Assembly (NCBI RefSeq): GCF_016785945.1
Contig: NZ_JAEMEF010000010.1
Span: forward strand, 62,001-126,000
Direction: 5' to 3'
Source of the DNA: Olleya sediminilitoris
GTDB taxonomy: Bacteria; Bacteroidota; Bacteroidia; Flavobacteriales; Flavobacteriaceae
Length of the DNA stretch: 64,000 nucleotides
Positions 8,526-17,404 of this stretch are shown in pieces. The translations under genes were made by a program, and so were the position numbers. Position 1 is the stretch's first letter; each line of letters opens with the position of its first letter. Below the pieces are notes generated by a model. It was not told the DNA's origin, ran no database searches, and was given only the letters and a program-made list of their open reading frames with translations.

Positions 8526-9344
8526 TTATAAACTATTGATAGTTTTTCTTATGGCGACTAGATTGCTTAGTAAATTTTCAAGATTATCTAAGTGTAACAT
8601 ATTTGCGCCATCACTTTTGGCATTAGCAGGATCAAAATGTGTTTCTATAAATAAACCATCTACATTATTTACAATTCCAGCACGTGCAATAGTTTCAATC
8701 ATATCTGGACGTCCACCAGTAACACCAGCACTTTGATTTGGTTGTTGTAAAGAGTGTGTTACATCTAAAACAGTAGGAGCAAATTGACGCATTGTTGGTA
8801 TACCTCTAAAGTCTACAATCATATCTTGATAACCAAACATTGTACCTCTATCAGTAATCCAGGCTTTGTCACTTCCAGCATCTTTTACTTTTTGTACTGC
8901 ATGCTTCATAGCTTCAGGACTCATAAATTGACCTTTTTTAAGGTTAACAACTTTTCCTGTTTTTGCAGCAGCAACAACAAGATCTGTTTGTCTAACTAAA
9001 AAAGCTGGTATTTGTAATACATCTACATATTGTGCAGCTTTTGCAGCATCACTAGCTTCGTGTATGTCTGTAACCGTTGGTACATTAAATTTTTCTGAAA
9101 CTTTAGCTAAGATTTCTAAAGCTTTTTCATCACCAATTCCTGTAAAACTGTCAATTCTACTTCGGTTTGCTTTTTTAAAACTACCTTTAAATACATAAGG
9201 GATTTCTAGCTTATTGGTAATTGTAACTACTTTTTCAGCAATTCTAAAAGCCATGTCTTCGCCTTCAATAGCGCAAGGTCCACATAGCAAAAAAAAGTTT
9301 TTACTATCAGTATGTTTTATTTTTGGTATATCTTGAAGTGTCAT
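8526..9344 (-). CDS. kdsA: 3-deoxy-8-phosphooctulonate synthase (Kdo8P synthase)
   Basis: KdsA condenses phosphoenolpyruvate with arabinose 5-phosphate to Kdo 8-phosphate, the first committed step to the Kdo of lipopolysaccharide. The family signature FFLLCGPCAIEGED is near the N-terminus, followed by YVFKGSFKKANRSR, VLQIPAFLVRQTDL, and VTGGRPDMIE. The length of 272 residues is standard. An in-frame TTG at 9368 would add eight residues but sits within the -7 promoter box, so I start at the ATG at 9344. This supports a Kdo-containing outer membrane and fits with the polysaccharide genes further on. Confidence 0.97.
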   Translation of the reverse strand: MTLQDIPKIKHTDSKNFFLLCGPCAIEGEDMAFRIAEKVVTITNKLEIPYVFKGSFKKANRSRIDSFTGIGDEKALEILAKVSEKFNVPTVTDIHEASDAAKAAQYVDVLQIPAFLVRQTDLVVAAAKTGKVVNLKKGQFMSPEAMKHAVQKVKDAGSDKAWITDRGTMFGYQDMIVDFRGIPTMRQFAPTVLDVTHSLQQPNQSAGVTGGRPDMIETIARAGIVNNVDGLFIETHFDPANAKSDGANMLHLDNLENLLSNLVAIRKTINSL

Positions 9345-9365
9345 TATTTTAAATAAATTAGGCAA

Positions 9366-9373
9366 CAAAGATA
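9366..9373 (-). promoter_or_regulatory. -7 promoter element of kdsA
   Basis: Minus-strand TATCTTTG matches TAnnTTTG and lies 21 bp before the kdsA ATG, in the 10-base gap to the preceding permease gene. It overlaps the alternative TTG start and so decides the start choice. Confidence 0.65.
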
Positions 9374-9375
9374 CG

Positions 9376-10569
9376 TTAATTTTCAGTAGTTAGTAGACTA
9401 GTGTTTGGTCTTAACATTTGCTGTATCTTGCTATTGGTGTGTTTGCGATAATATACAGCCAAACCAATAAAAATTATAATACTTATAATAATAAGGTAAG
9501 CAATGGTAATTAATGTACTGTCAACATGTAAAATTTCTAAATAAGGAGCAATCCAAAACTTACATCCAATACTGATTAGTAAAGCAATGATAATTGAAAC
9601 ACCTAAGATTTTAAAAGCTATTTTATGATATACTTTAGCTATCTGAACTTTAGAATATCCTAAAAAATGAAGCTGTGTTATGGTCTGTTTGTTTTTTAAT
9701 ATCAGTAGGTTAATGTTAGTAACTACTAAATAAATGGATAAAAATGTGATTAACAATCCAATTGCTAAAACCACGCTTAATATTAATTTTAATACATAGC
9801 TTAATTTTGAGTTTTGTACATCGTTTGATAAATAATTGTAGTTTTTTGATGCTAAAAACTCTAGTAATTTTGGATCTGATGGGTTGATGACATCTAATAT
9901 TATTCTAGAAATTTTGCTAGCTTTATTTGGACTTAGCGTTTTATTAGTATGATTTAAAAACGATTCTGGTACTAATATCGAATTTATTTTTTCTGAAGCA
10001 TCTAAAATGTAAGCTGAATACATTTTGGTTTGACTTGAGCCAGTAAGTTTAAGTTCGATTGGGATTTGTCTTATGATTTTTTCATTAATCTGAGGCATTC
10101 CAGTACTTGCTGCGTATCCAAAATTGTATAAGTTTATATAATTTTTAGGAATTATAATTGGGACTTCTCTGTCTCCTGGTTGCCACGACCAATCAATACT
10201 TTTGATATCAATAAATTGGTCGCCAACTGCTTCTAAAAACATTTCGGTTGAAATACCAGTGTAATTAGGCAGTGTTACACTTGCTAAAACACGGTAAGTA
10301 CCATGTGTAAAGTCACCAGTTTTATTAATAAAAGGTTGTTGTTGTAATTCTTTTATTTCTTGATCTGTAAATGCATTATCACGTCCTAAATCTTTATAAA
10401 TTATTAGGTTTTGATTGCCTAACAAATCGTTTTCAGAGTTAAAAACTGAGCGTGTATCAATAAATAATTGAATAACGATTAATAAAATTGCTAAGCCTAA
10501 GCTAGAGCTTAAAGCAAAAAAGATAAGTTGAGATTTATCAACTTGTTTTTTTAATAATGTATCAATCAT
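9376..10569 (-). CDS. ABC transporter permease, FtsX/MacB-like
   Basis: A 397-residue permease with one N-terminal membrane span (residues about 16-38), a periplasmic domain of roughly 220 residues, and three C-terminal spans (around LILSVVLAIGLLITFLSIYLV, IAFKILGVSIIIALLISI, and LITIAYLIIISIIIFIGLAV). This is the topology of type VII (MacB/FtsX/LolC) ABC systems that act on envelope substrates rather than through a pore. It overlaps the ATPase gene upstream by four bases, so the two form one transporter. The substrate is unknown. Confidence 0.75.
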   Translation of the reverse strand: MIDTLLKKQVDKSQLIFFALSSSLGLAILLIVIQLFIDTRSVFNSENDLLGNQNLIIYKDLGRDNAFTDQEIKELQQQPFINKTGDFTHGTYRVLASVTLPNYTGISTEMFLEAVGDQFIDIKSIDWSWQPGDREVPIIIPKNYINLYNFGYAASTGMPQINEKIIRQIPIELKLTGSSQTKMYSAYILDASEKINSILVPESFLNHTNKTLSPNKASKISRIILDVINPSDPKLLEFLASKNYNYLSNDVQNSKLSYVLKLILSVVLAIGLLITFLSIYLVVTNINLLILKNKQTITQLHFLGYSKVQIAKVYHKIAFKILGVSIIIALLISIGCKFWIAPYLEILHVDSTLITIAYLIIISIIIFIGLAVYYRKHTNSKIQQMLRPNTSLLTTEN

Positions 10570-11198
10570 AATAATAAAGTTTTAGTATAATTGATGTTAT
10601 AAGTGTCTCCTAAACTAGCTACAATAAGTGTTGCTTGATTGGCTTCTACTTGTTGGTTAACCAAATTAACTGCATTTGTAATTTGTGCTTTATCAATATG
10701 ACTAAAAGGCTCATCAAGTAGTAATAGCTCAAAAGGTTGGCATAAAGCCCTAACAATTGCGACACGTTGTTGCTGTCCATAAGATAACGTGTCTGCTTTT
10801 TTATTAGCTAATTGATCGATGTCTAATTGTGCTAACATTGCTAAGATTTCGGTTTCAGTTTTATGATTAGTTAAAGTGTTTTTAAGTTGAATATTCTCCA
10901 TAGCTGTTAATTCTGGAAACAAACGTAAACCTTGAAACACAATTGCTATTTTGTTTCGTCTTAAAGACGTCCAGTCGTTTTCTGATAATGAAGCTATAGC
11001 CGAATTATCAAATTGTATGGTACCCGAAAATCGATTATTTAATCCATAAAGGAAGTTAAAAAAAGAACTTTTCCCGCTTCCTGAAACTGCTTTAACTAGA
11101 TATTTTGAATTTGGAAGTAATTCAAAATTTTTACTCCAGACTTCTGACGAAGCTGGAGTAAAAAAATCTGGTGTAATAGATTGTATGTTTATATGCAC
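10566..11198 (-). CDS. ABC transporter ATP-binding protein with altered Walker A and H-loop
   Basis: The 210-residue ATPase of the transporter. The Walker A region reads AVSGSGKS (residues 37-44), with Ala where the first Gly is expected. The Q-loop is VFQGLRLFPEL, the signature LSYGQQQRVAIVRAL, and Walker B LLLLDEP, all well kept. After the D-loop the usual THD switch is replaced by SLGD, so the H-loop histidine seems absent. The start codon is GTG at 11198. It lies 11 bp downstream of the DUF4836-like lipoprotein gene and overlaps the permease gene by four bases. The MacB/LolD-like class is inferred from the partner. Confidence 0.85.
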   Translation of the reverse strand: MHINIQSITPDFFTPASSEVWSKNFELLPNSKYLVKAVSGSGKSSFFNFLYGLNNRFSGTIQFDNSAIASLSENDWTSLRRNKIAIVFQGLRLFPELTAMENIQLKNTLTNHKTETEILAMLAQLDIDQLANKKADTLSYGQQQRVAIVRALCQPFELLLLDEPFSHIDKAQITNAVNLVNQQVEANQATLIVASLGDTYNINYTKTLLL

Positions 11199-11209
11199 TT
11201 AGGCTTGTG

Positions 11210-12973
11210 TTAGTTAGTTGTTTCTTCAACTTCTTCTATCTCAATTATCTCTTCAATAACCTCTTCAGTCACTTCTTCTTCTTTTAGGTCATCTTCAAAT
11301 GTACTCATAGTTTTAGCTAATTCGTCACCATATTTGATAGATTGTATTAACGAGTTTTTGCCACCTTTGGTGTATAAGAAAGATTCACTACCATCAACAT
11401 CAACAAAATAATGAATTTCACCATAATATTTTTCATATAGTTCATTGCTTGTTTCTGATAATTTACTCATAGCATTATTACTATCATAGGTGTTATAGCG
11501 ACCATAAGGATTGAACATGTTAGTTAATGAACTTGAAAAGTCATTAGTAATTGCTCCAATGTTTCCTTTAGAATACACATACATTGAGTGTGATAATTTG
11601 TCTTTATGTTTAAAATCTGACAAGTTATTAGTTAACTGACCATTGTTTTTCATTTGGCTAGCACGTTCTTCATCATTAGTAATCAAAATTAAATCGTCAG
11701 TAATTACCACAAAAGCTTCGTTGTCTACTCTATAATAATCTTTACTAATTTCTTGTAAAGGCGCTCCTTTTTCTTTAATAAGACTTAAAAAGTTTGAAAC
11801 TTTAGATTTATCTTTAATAGCAATTGCACCATACATATTTGGTACTTTTTTTTCTATTAATTTATAAGACTCTTCTCTTGAATAATAATCATAACTGTAA
11901 ACCGAATCTTTTACTGTTTTACCTTCTGTTAAGGCAAACATTATTGTTTCGTCAAATAACGCAGTAAAGTCAGAAGTAGTCATACCAATTTCTTTGGACG
12001 CTTCACGATCTGATCTTTCCATGTTTTTTTTAAGTTCTTCTCTAATTTGAACTGGTAATAATTTATTGTCTTGAAGGCTAACAATATGCTCATAAAACGC
12101 TTCAAAATCTATTGACATTTTTGTTACAACCAATGGGTCGTTAGGTAATGCATTTAACATAGATTTGCTATATGATGTAGTCATCCACTTGTCATAAGCT
12201 ATTAAAGATTTAATGTCATTATTTAATTTTAGCTTAGTGTCTGTATGTAAGTGGTCGTTTTCAAAACTTCCGTAGTAAGTAATGTTATTGTTTTCTAAAT
12301 CAATATCAAATCCAGAAAAAGCATTTAATATACCATCAAAAGTATCTCCTAAAGGTGTAGATGTTACATGCACACCAATGTCTTGCTTTGTGTCAAAAAA
12401 GTCATCAAAATAGTTGGTTGCCAAAATAGACTCTTGTCTTTCTAGGTCTGTTAAATCTTTTAATTCTGCAGCAGCATAATTATTAGCACCAATAATTAAA
12501 GCAGTTTTATCATTATAACCAATAGCAAACTCTCTGTCAGAATACACTGTGTAAGCATTGTCTTTACCAACATTGTCTTCTTTTTCTAGATTACTTAATT
12601 TATCTATCATTGGCTTAATAAAGGCTTCAAATGATGCAGCGTCCTTAATAGGTAATATTAAACCACCAACTCCAGACATTCTTTTAAAAGACCCAAAACC
12701 TAAGATGTATTCTTTTCTAAAAGTGTTGTTAATATTGTCTTGCGTCATTAACTGATTTACAAAGTCTTTGATTTCTTCAGGTGCTTTGTCTTCAATTATT
12801 GTGTTTATACTTAGTTTGCTAAAGTCTAAATCTTGACTTTTTTTAGATAAAGACTCTAAGTTAATATACATTACACCAATAGCGTCTTTAGGTACAAGGT
12901 AAGCTTCGTCAATGGTTTTGCTACAACTTGCAAATAAAAAGGTGATGGTAAGAAGGGATAATAGTTTTTTCAT
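11210..12973 (-). CDS. DUF4836-like lipoprotein
   Basis: A 587-residue lipoprotein with lipobox Cys17 (LFASC). The motif YLVPKDAIGVMYINLESLSKK just after the signal is typical of the Bacteroidota DUF4836 proteins, of unknown function. The body alternates strands and acidic loops, and the extreme C-terminus is a run of Glu/Val/Ile (EEVTEEVIEEIIEIEEVEE). It is the first gene of a run with the ABC ATPase and permease, so a link to an envelope export function is possible. A well-formed promoter precedes it. Confidence 0.65.
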   Translation of the reverse strand: MKKLLSLLTITFLFASCSKTIDEAYLVPKDAIGVMYINLESLSKKSQDLDFSKLSINTIIEDKAPEEIKDFVNQLMTQDNINNTFRKEYILGFGSFKRMSGVGGLILPIKDAASFEAFIKPMIDKLSNLEKEDNVGKDNAYTVYSDREFAIGYNDKTALIIGANNYAAAELKDLTDLERQESILATNYFDDFFDTKQDIGVHVTSTPLGDTFDGILNAFSGFDIDLENNNITYYGSFENDHLHTDTKLKLNNDIKSLIAYDKWMTTSYSKSMLNALPNDPLVVTKMSIDFEAFYEHIVSLQDNKLLPVQIREELKKNMERSDREASKEIGMTTSDFTALFDETIMFALTEGKTVKDSVYSYDYYSREESYKLIEKKVPNMYGAIAIKDKSKVSNFLSLIKEKGAPLQEISKDYYRVDNEAFVVITDDLILITNDEERASQMKNNGQLTNNLSDFKHKDKLSHSMYVYSKGNIGAITNDFSSSLTNMFNPYGRYNTYDSNNAMSKLSETSNELYEKYYGEIHYFVDVDGSESFLYTKGGKNSLIQSIKYGDELAKTMSTFEDDLKEEEVTEEVIEEIIEIEEVEETTN

Positions 12974-13012
12974 TTTTTAAGAATAAAATTTGGATATTGA
13001 TTAATATGTCAA

Positions 13013-13043
13013 CAAAGCTAATGATATAATATTTTTAACAAAA
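13013..13043 (-). promoter_or_regulatory. Promoter of the DUF4836-like lipoprotein operon
   Basis: On the minus strand TTTTG (13039-13043), an 18-bp spacer and TAGCTTTG (13013-13020) match both -33 and -7 elements of Bacteroidota promoters. The predicted transcript has a leader of about 35 nt. Confidence 0.7.
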
Positions 13044-13166
13044 TAAATATCAAACCATTACCTTAAGTTAACATAACTATCTGTGTGTCTTCTTATAAAA
13101 ATGTTACATTTATTTTTAAAAATTTATCAAAAAAAAAATTAAGCTGTTTTTTCGATAAAAATTAAG

Positions 13167-13174
13167 TACATTTG
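13167..13174 (+). promoter_or_regulatory. -7 promoter element of typA
   Basis: TACATTTG matches TAnnTTTG 23 bp before the typA ATG. No clear -33 TTG is present, only a T-run. The rest of the 224-bp intergenic region is AT-rich and shows no other feature. Confidence 0.6.
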
Positions 13175-13197
13175 CACGCTTAAAATAAGGCACAATT

Positions 13198-14997
13198 ATG
13201 GCTAATATCAAAAACATTGCAATTATTGCACACGTTGACCACGGAAAAACAACGTTGGTTGATAAAATTATGTACCACTGTCAATTGTTTCGTGAAAACG
13301 AAAATACAGGAGACTTAATTTTAGATAATAACGATTTAGAACGTGAAAGAGGAATTACAATTACTTCTAAAAACGTTTCTGTTATATACAAAGACACTAA
13401 AATTAATATTATTGACACACCTGGTCACGCCGATTTTGGAGGAGAAGTAGAGCGTGTATTAAACATGGCAGATGGTGTTGTGTTATTAGTTGATGCTTTT
13501 GAAGGACCAATGCCTCAAACGCGTTTTGTATTACAAAAAGCGATTGACTTAGGTTTAAAACCATGTGTGGTTGTAAATAAAGTAGATAAAGAAAACTGTA
13601 CTCCAGACGAAGTACATGAAAAAGTATTTGACTTAATGTTCGAGTTAGGAGCAGAGGAGTGGCAGTTGGATTTTCCAACAGTTTACGGTTCGGCTAAAAA
13701 TAACTGGATGAGTGAAGATTGGAAAGTTGAAACTGACAACGTTGAGCCATTATTAGACATGGTTGTAGAGCATGTACCTACACCTAAGTTTGATGAAGGA
13801 ACAACACAAATGTTAATTACATCTTTAGATTTTTCTTCTTTTACAGGTCGTATTGCGATTGGTAGATTACAAAGAGGTGAATTAAAAGAAGGGCAACAAA
13901 TCTCGTTAGTAAAAAGAGATGGTACTGTTGCTAAAAGTAGAGTTAAAGAACTTTTTATATTTGAAGGTTTAGGACGTAAACGTGTAGAAAGCGTACAAGT
14001 AGGAGATATTTGTGCAGTTGTAGGTATTGAAGGTTTTGAAATTGGAGATACTATTGCAGATATTGAAAACCCAGAAGGTTTAAAATCTATTGCAATTGAT
14101 GAGCCTACAATGAGTATGTTATTTACTATTAACGATTCTCCATTCTTTGGAAAAGATGGTAAATATGTAACCTCTAGACACATTAAAGATCGTTTAGAAA
14201 AAGAATTAGAGAAAAACTTAGCGCTAAGAGTAGGTGAAACTGATACTGCTGATAAGTTTATGGTTTTTGGACGTGGTGTATTACACTTATCTGTTTTAAT
14301 CGAAACAATGCGTCGTGAAGGTTATGAGTTACAAATTGGACAACCACAAGTAATCATTAAAGAAATTGATGGTGTTAAATGTGAACCAGTTGAAGAATTA
14401 ACTATTGACTTACCAGAAACAGTATCTGGAAAAGCTGTAGAATTTGTAACATTACGTAAAGGAGAATTATTAAGTATGGAAACTAAAGGAGATCGTATGA
14501 TCTGTGAGTTTTTAATTCCTTCTCGTGGTATTATAGGTTTACGTAACCAATTATTAACAGCAACTGCAGGTGAAGCTATTATGGCACACCGTTTTAAAGA
14601 GTACCAACCATTAAGAGGTGATATTCCTGGACGTATATCAGGATCATTAATATCTATGGAAAACGGTAAAGCAATTCCTTATTCTATTGATAAATTACAA
14701 GATAGAGGTAAGTTTTTTGTTGAACCAGGAGAAGATATTTACGAAGGTCAAGTAATCGGAGAAAACTCTCGTCAAGATGATATGGCTGTAAACATTACTA
14801 AAGCTAAAAAGCAAAGTAACGTACGTAGTTCTGGAGCAGATGATAAGGCTAAAATTGTACCAGCTATCAAGTTTAGTTTAGAGGAAGCTTTAGAATACAT
14901 ACAAAAAGATGAGTATGTCGAAGTTACGCCAAATCACTTGCGTTTACGTAAAATCTGGTTAACAGAAAACGATCGTAAAAGAAACAAGATTGCATAA
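13198..14997 (+). CDS. typA: Ribosome-associated GTPase TypA/BipA
   Basis: TypA (BipA) is a translational GTPase that binds the 70S ribosome and supports subunit assembly and growth under stress, including cold. The 599 residues match the family length. G1 is AHVDHGKT (residues 11-18), G3 DTPGH (73-77), and G4 NKVD (127-130); a second beta-barrel domain, EF-G-like domains III and V, and the BipA-specific C-terminal domain follow (RGIIGLRNQLLTAT, and ENSRQDDMAVNITKAKK). The downstream PnuC-like gene begins three bases after its stop. Confidence 0.97.
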   Translation: MANIKNIAIIAHVDHGKTTLVDKIMYHCQLFRENENTGDLILDNNDLERERGITITSKNVSVIYKDTKINIIDTPGHADFGGEVERVLNMADGVVLLVDAFEGPMPQTRFVLQKAIDLGLKPCVVVNKVDKENCTPDEVHEKVFDLMFELGAEEWQLDFPTVYGSAKNNWMSEDWKVETDNVEPLLDMVVEHVPTPKFDEGTTQMLITSLDFSSFTGRIAIGRLQRGELKEGQQISLVKRDGTVAKSRVKELFIFEGLGRKRVESVQVGDICAVVGIEGFEIGDTIADIENPEGLKSIAIDEPTMSMLFTINDSPFFGKDGKYVTSRHIKDRLEKELEKNLALRVGETDTADKFMVFGRGVLHLSVLIETMRREGYELQIGQPQVIIKEIDGVKCEPVEELTIDLPETVSGKAVEFVTLRKGELLSMETKGDRMICEFLIPSRGIIGLRNQLLTATAGEAIMAHRFKEYQPLRGDIPGRISGSLISMENGKAIPYSIDKLQDRGKFFVEPGEDIYEGQVIGENSRQDDMAVNITKAKKQSNVRSSGADDKAKIVPAIKFSLEEALEYIQKDEYVEVTPNHLRLRKIWLTENDRKRNKIA

Positions 14998-15000
14998 CAT

Positions 15001-15771
15001 TTGAAACCAATACAGTTAGCAAATCCAACACTTAGACGTGTAGTACACTCTAAATATATTGATATTGTTGGTGTGGTTTTGGTAACTGTTATCTGTTTTT
15101 ACAGAGGTTTTCATGAAACTATATATTATCAAGGAGGTATCCAATTTGGGATACCTCTTTCTAGTTTTAGTGACTACATATCTAAAGGCGCTTTTCCAAT
15201 TGGTTTATTATCTACATTAGGAGCTGTGGTGTCTTTACTAGCAGCAAGAATGATTGTTAAACAACAAAATCTAGGTAATTTAATAGGTGTTTTTACAACC
15301 GTTAATTCCGGAATAATAGATTATTTGTTTGGTAATCACTCTGCTATTATTACCTATCCCTTAACTTTTATTATTGCTATTTTAGCTACAAAAAAATGGA
15401 GCGAAGGAGAACAAGTAAAAAAAGCAGATGCTAAGTATTGGCTGCTAATTGCTTTGGCTTTTATAGTGTCTTATACACTTGTGTTTTTAGGGTTTTATTG
15501 GTTTGGAACTAATATTAAAAATCAGTTTTTTAAGCATACAGTAGCTATAATATTTGGTATATCATTGGTTGGAAATATAAGTACAGCCTTTAAATATGAG
15601 CAAACCTTTTTAACTTGGTCCTTTTATAATTTAGCACAAATTATAAAAAATGTAATTCAAGGTAATATTGCAAATATTGTAAAATATGTGTTTTATATTA
15701 TAAACTCAACCCTTACTTTTTTTGATTGGCGTTTAAATGGAGATATAAAACAAAATCCAAACGTTAAATAG
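15001..15771 (+). CDS. pnuC: PnuC-like nicotinamide (riboside/mononucleotide) transporter
   Basis: A 256-residue protein with about seven membrane spans. The segment GLLSTLGAVVSLLAARMIV and the final helix pair WSFYNLAQIIKN ... NIVKYVFYIINSTLTFFDW have the spacing and aromatic pattern of PnuC transporters, which import nicotinamide riboside for NAD synthesis. The start is a TTG at 15001, three bases after the typA stop, implying translational coupling. The soluble N-terminal stretch is longer than in enterobacterial PnuC. No NadR-like kinase lies nearby. Family call moderate. Confidence 0.55.
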   Translation: MKPIQLANPTLRRVVHSKYIDIVGVVLVTVICFYRGFHETIYYQGGIQFGIPLSSFSDYISKGAFPIGLLSTLGAVVSLLAARMIVKQQNLGNLIGVFTTVNSGIIDYLFGNHSAIITYPLTFIIAILATKKWSEGEQVKKADAKYWLLIALAFIVSYTLVFLGFYWFGTNIKNQFFKHTVAIIFGISLVGNISTAFKYEQTFLTWSFYNLAQIIKNVIQGNIANIVKYVFYIINSTLTFFDWRLNGDIKQNPNVK

Positions 15772-15794
15772 TATCTATTTTTTAAAAGCACTAT

Positions 15795-15829
15795 TACATT
15801 GTTTATATTTACAAAAAACAAACAATGTA
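15795..15829 (+). promoter_or_regulatory. Inverted repeat covering a start codon
   Basis: TACATTGTTT (15795-15804) and AAACAATGTA (15820-15829) form a perfect 10-bp inverted repeat with a 15-base loop. The ATG of the next gene (15825-15827) lies in the right arm, so read-through RNA from pnuC could hide the start codon in a stem. A TATATTTA promoter-like octamer overlaps the left arm and loop. Confidence 0.4.
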
Positions 15830-16025
15830 TAGTCTTTATTTTGATCCAGGTTTAGGTGCAATGATTATTCAGTCTATTGTAGCAGCAGTAGCAGCAATCC
15901 TGCTATTTTCAAAAAACATTTTGTATAAAGTCAAAGCCTTTTTTGGATTGACTAAAAAAGATAATGACGAGTTGTTTGACGATATAAATGTTAAAGAATC
16001 TGATATAGATAACACAAGTAACTAG
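15825..16025 (+). CDS. Small single-pass membrane protein, unknown function
   Basis: A 66-residue protein. It starts MYSLYFDPGLGAMIIQ, continues into one membrane helix (SIVAAVAAILLF), then a basic stretch (KNILYKVKAFFG) and an acidic tail. The N-terminal DPGLG motif recurs, from memory, in small proteins encoded beside similar methyltransferase and sulfatase-like genes in Bacteroidota; the role is unknown. Its stop codon overlaps the GTG start of the methyltransferase gene by one base, so the two are coupled. Confidence 0.7.
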   Translation: MYSLYFDPGLGAMIIQSIVAAVAAILLFSKNILYKVKAFFGLTKKDNDELFDDINVKESDIDNTSN

Positions 16026-17404
16026 TGACCAATATAACTAATCATACTGCGTCCTATAAAGATCCTTCTGGTTTTGTTTTTGTTGAAGCAGGAGTTGTTA
16101 AAAGACAAATTAATCCTATTTACTTTAAGCAATATCAAGCCTTAAAAGAATCTGGTTTTTTTAAACAGTTATTTGATAATCAATTACTAGTTAAACACGA
16201 CGAAGTTTTTTCGTCTTCAGAAAAAATAGTCTTACAACCAGAGCACATCTCTTTTATTACTTACCCTTATGAGTGGAGTTTTAATCAATACAAAGCTGCA
16301 GCATTATTAACTTTAAAGCTTCAGAAATTTGCTATTGAGCATGGATTTACTTTAAAAGACGCTTCTGCATTTAATGTTACTTTTAATAAGGGTAAAGCTG
16401 TTTTTATAGACACGTTATCTTTTGATTTTTATATAGAAAACTCACCTTGGAGAGCTTACAAGCAATTTATAACTCATTTTTTAGGACCATTAGTTTTAGC
16501 ACATTATCATGGCTCACAGTCTTTAAAACTTATTAGTAATTTTATGGATGGTATTCCTCTTAAAATGTTAGCTTCTATGCTTCCGTTTAAGACTAAATTG
16601 AATCCTTTTTTGTATTCAAATATTCATCTTTTAGCCAAGTTTGAAGATAAGCATAACCAAGATTATAAAGGAGAAACAAAAGCAAGCACATTAAGTAAAA
16701 AAGCACAGTTAAATATTGTACAAAGCCTGTATGATTATATAAAAAAGCTGAATTTAAAAGAAAGTAGCGAATGGGGTAATTACTATAACAAGATTAATTA
16801 TTGTGATAGTTCATTCGACTTTAAGTCAAAAATAATTAACCAATGGGTTGATAATTTAAACACTAAAACACTTATAGATATTGGTGGTAATGATGGTACT
16901 TTTGTTAGAAAAATAAAAGCATCATTGCAACATGCTTTAGTTTGTGATATAGATAATAATGCTGTAGACCACAATTTTAAACTTATAAATACAAATAAAG
17001 ATAGTTACATCACGCCTTTTGTTTTAGATGTTTTAAATCCTTCAGCAAGTATAGGTTTTAATAATTTAGAGCGATTTTCGTTTTTAAAAAGAATCAAAGA
17101 CTTTGCTCCCGATACAACATTGGCTTTAGCTGTAATACATCATATGTCATTAAGCGGAAATGTTAGTTTTGACATGTCTGCTAGGTTTTTTGCTTCGTTT
17201 TCAAAAGATTTTATTATTGAATTTCCTAAACGAGAAGATTCTTGGGTACAACGTTTATTAAACAGCAAAACCGATTTTAAAGCGTATTTTGATTTTTATA
17301 ATGAAGATAATTTTGAAAATAGTTACAAAAAGTATTTTCAAATTATTGAAAAACAACACATCACAGGCACACATCGTGTACTGTATTTAATGAAAGTTAA
17401 ATGA
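16025..17404 (+). CDS. SAM-dependent methyltransferase, NoeA-like
   Basis: A 459-residue protein. The C-terminal half carries a class I methyltransferase fold: LIDIGGNDGTFVRKI is the SAM-binding glycine loop, ALVCDIDNNAVD the acidic strand 2, and TLALAVIHHM the catalytic-side strand. The N-terminal half (DPSGFVFVEAGVVKRQINPIY) resembles NoeA, a rhizobial nodulation-related methyltransferase. Translation starts at GTG 16025, overlapping the previous stop, and the end overlaps the sulfatase-like gene as ATGA. The substrate is unknown; a glycan or lipid carrier is plausible from context. Confidence 0.75.
   Translation: MTNITNHTASYKDPSGFVFVEAGVVKRQINPIYFKQYQALKESGFFKQLFDNQLLVKHDEVFSSSEKIVLQPEHISFITYPYEWSFNQYKAAALLTLKLQKFAIEHGFTLKDASAFNVTFNKGKAVFIDTLSFDFYIENSPWRAYKQFITHFLGPLVLAHYHGSQSLKLISNFMDGIPLKMLASMLPFKTKLNPFLYSNIHLLAKFEDKHNQDYKGETKASTLSKKAQLNIVQSLYDYIKKLNLKESSEWGNYYNKINYCDSSFDFKSKIINQWVDNLNTKTLIDIGGNDGTFVRKIKASLQHALVCDIDNNAVDHNFKLINTNKDSYITPFVLDVLNPSASIGFNNLERFSFLKRIKDFAPDTTLALAVIHHMSLSGNVSFDMSARFFASFSKDFIIEFPKREDSWVQRLLNSKTDFKAYFDFYNEDNFENSYKKYFQIIEKQHITGTHRVLYLMKVK

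Noticed and set aside
8536-8999. Reading frames opposite kdsA, and similar antisense frames over typA, rpoB and other genes
   Set aside because: They lie wholly within well-identified genes, show no recognisable domains and have no promoter of their own.
9344-9368. KdsA starting at TTG 9368
   Set aside because: That codon overlaps the -7 promoter box TATCTTTG, so it would not be in the mRNA.
15131-15160. Strong hairpin (GAGGTATCC/GGATACCTC with a six-base loop) about 130 bases into the pnuC-like gene
   Set aside because: It lies in the coding sequence, has only three T after it, and is explained by codons for GGIQFGIPLS; no second signal supports a regulatory role.
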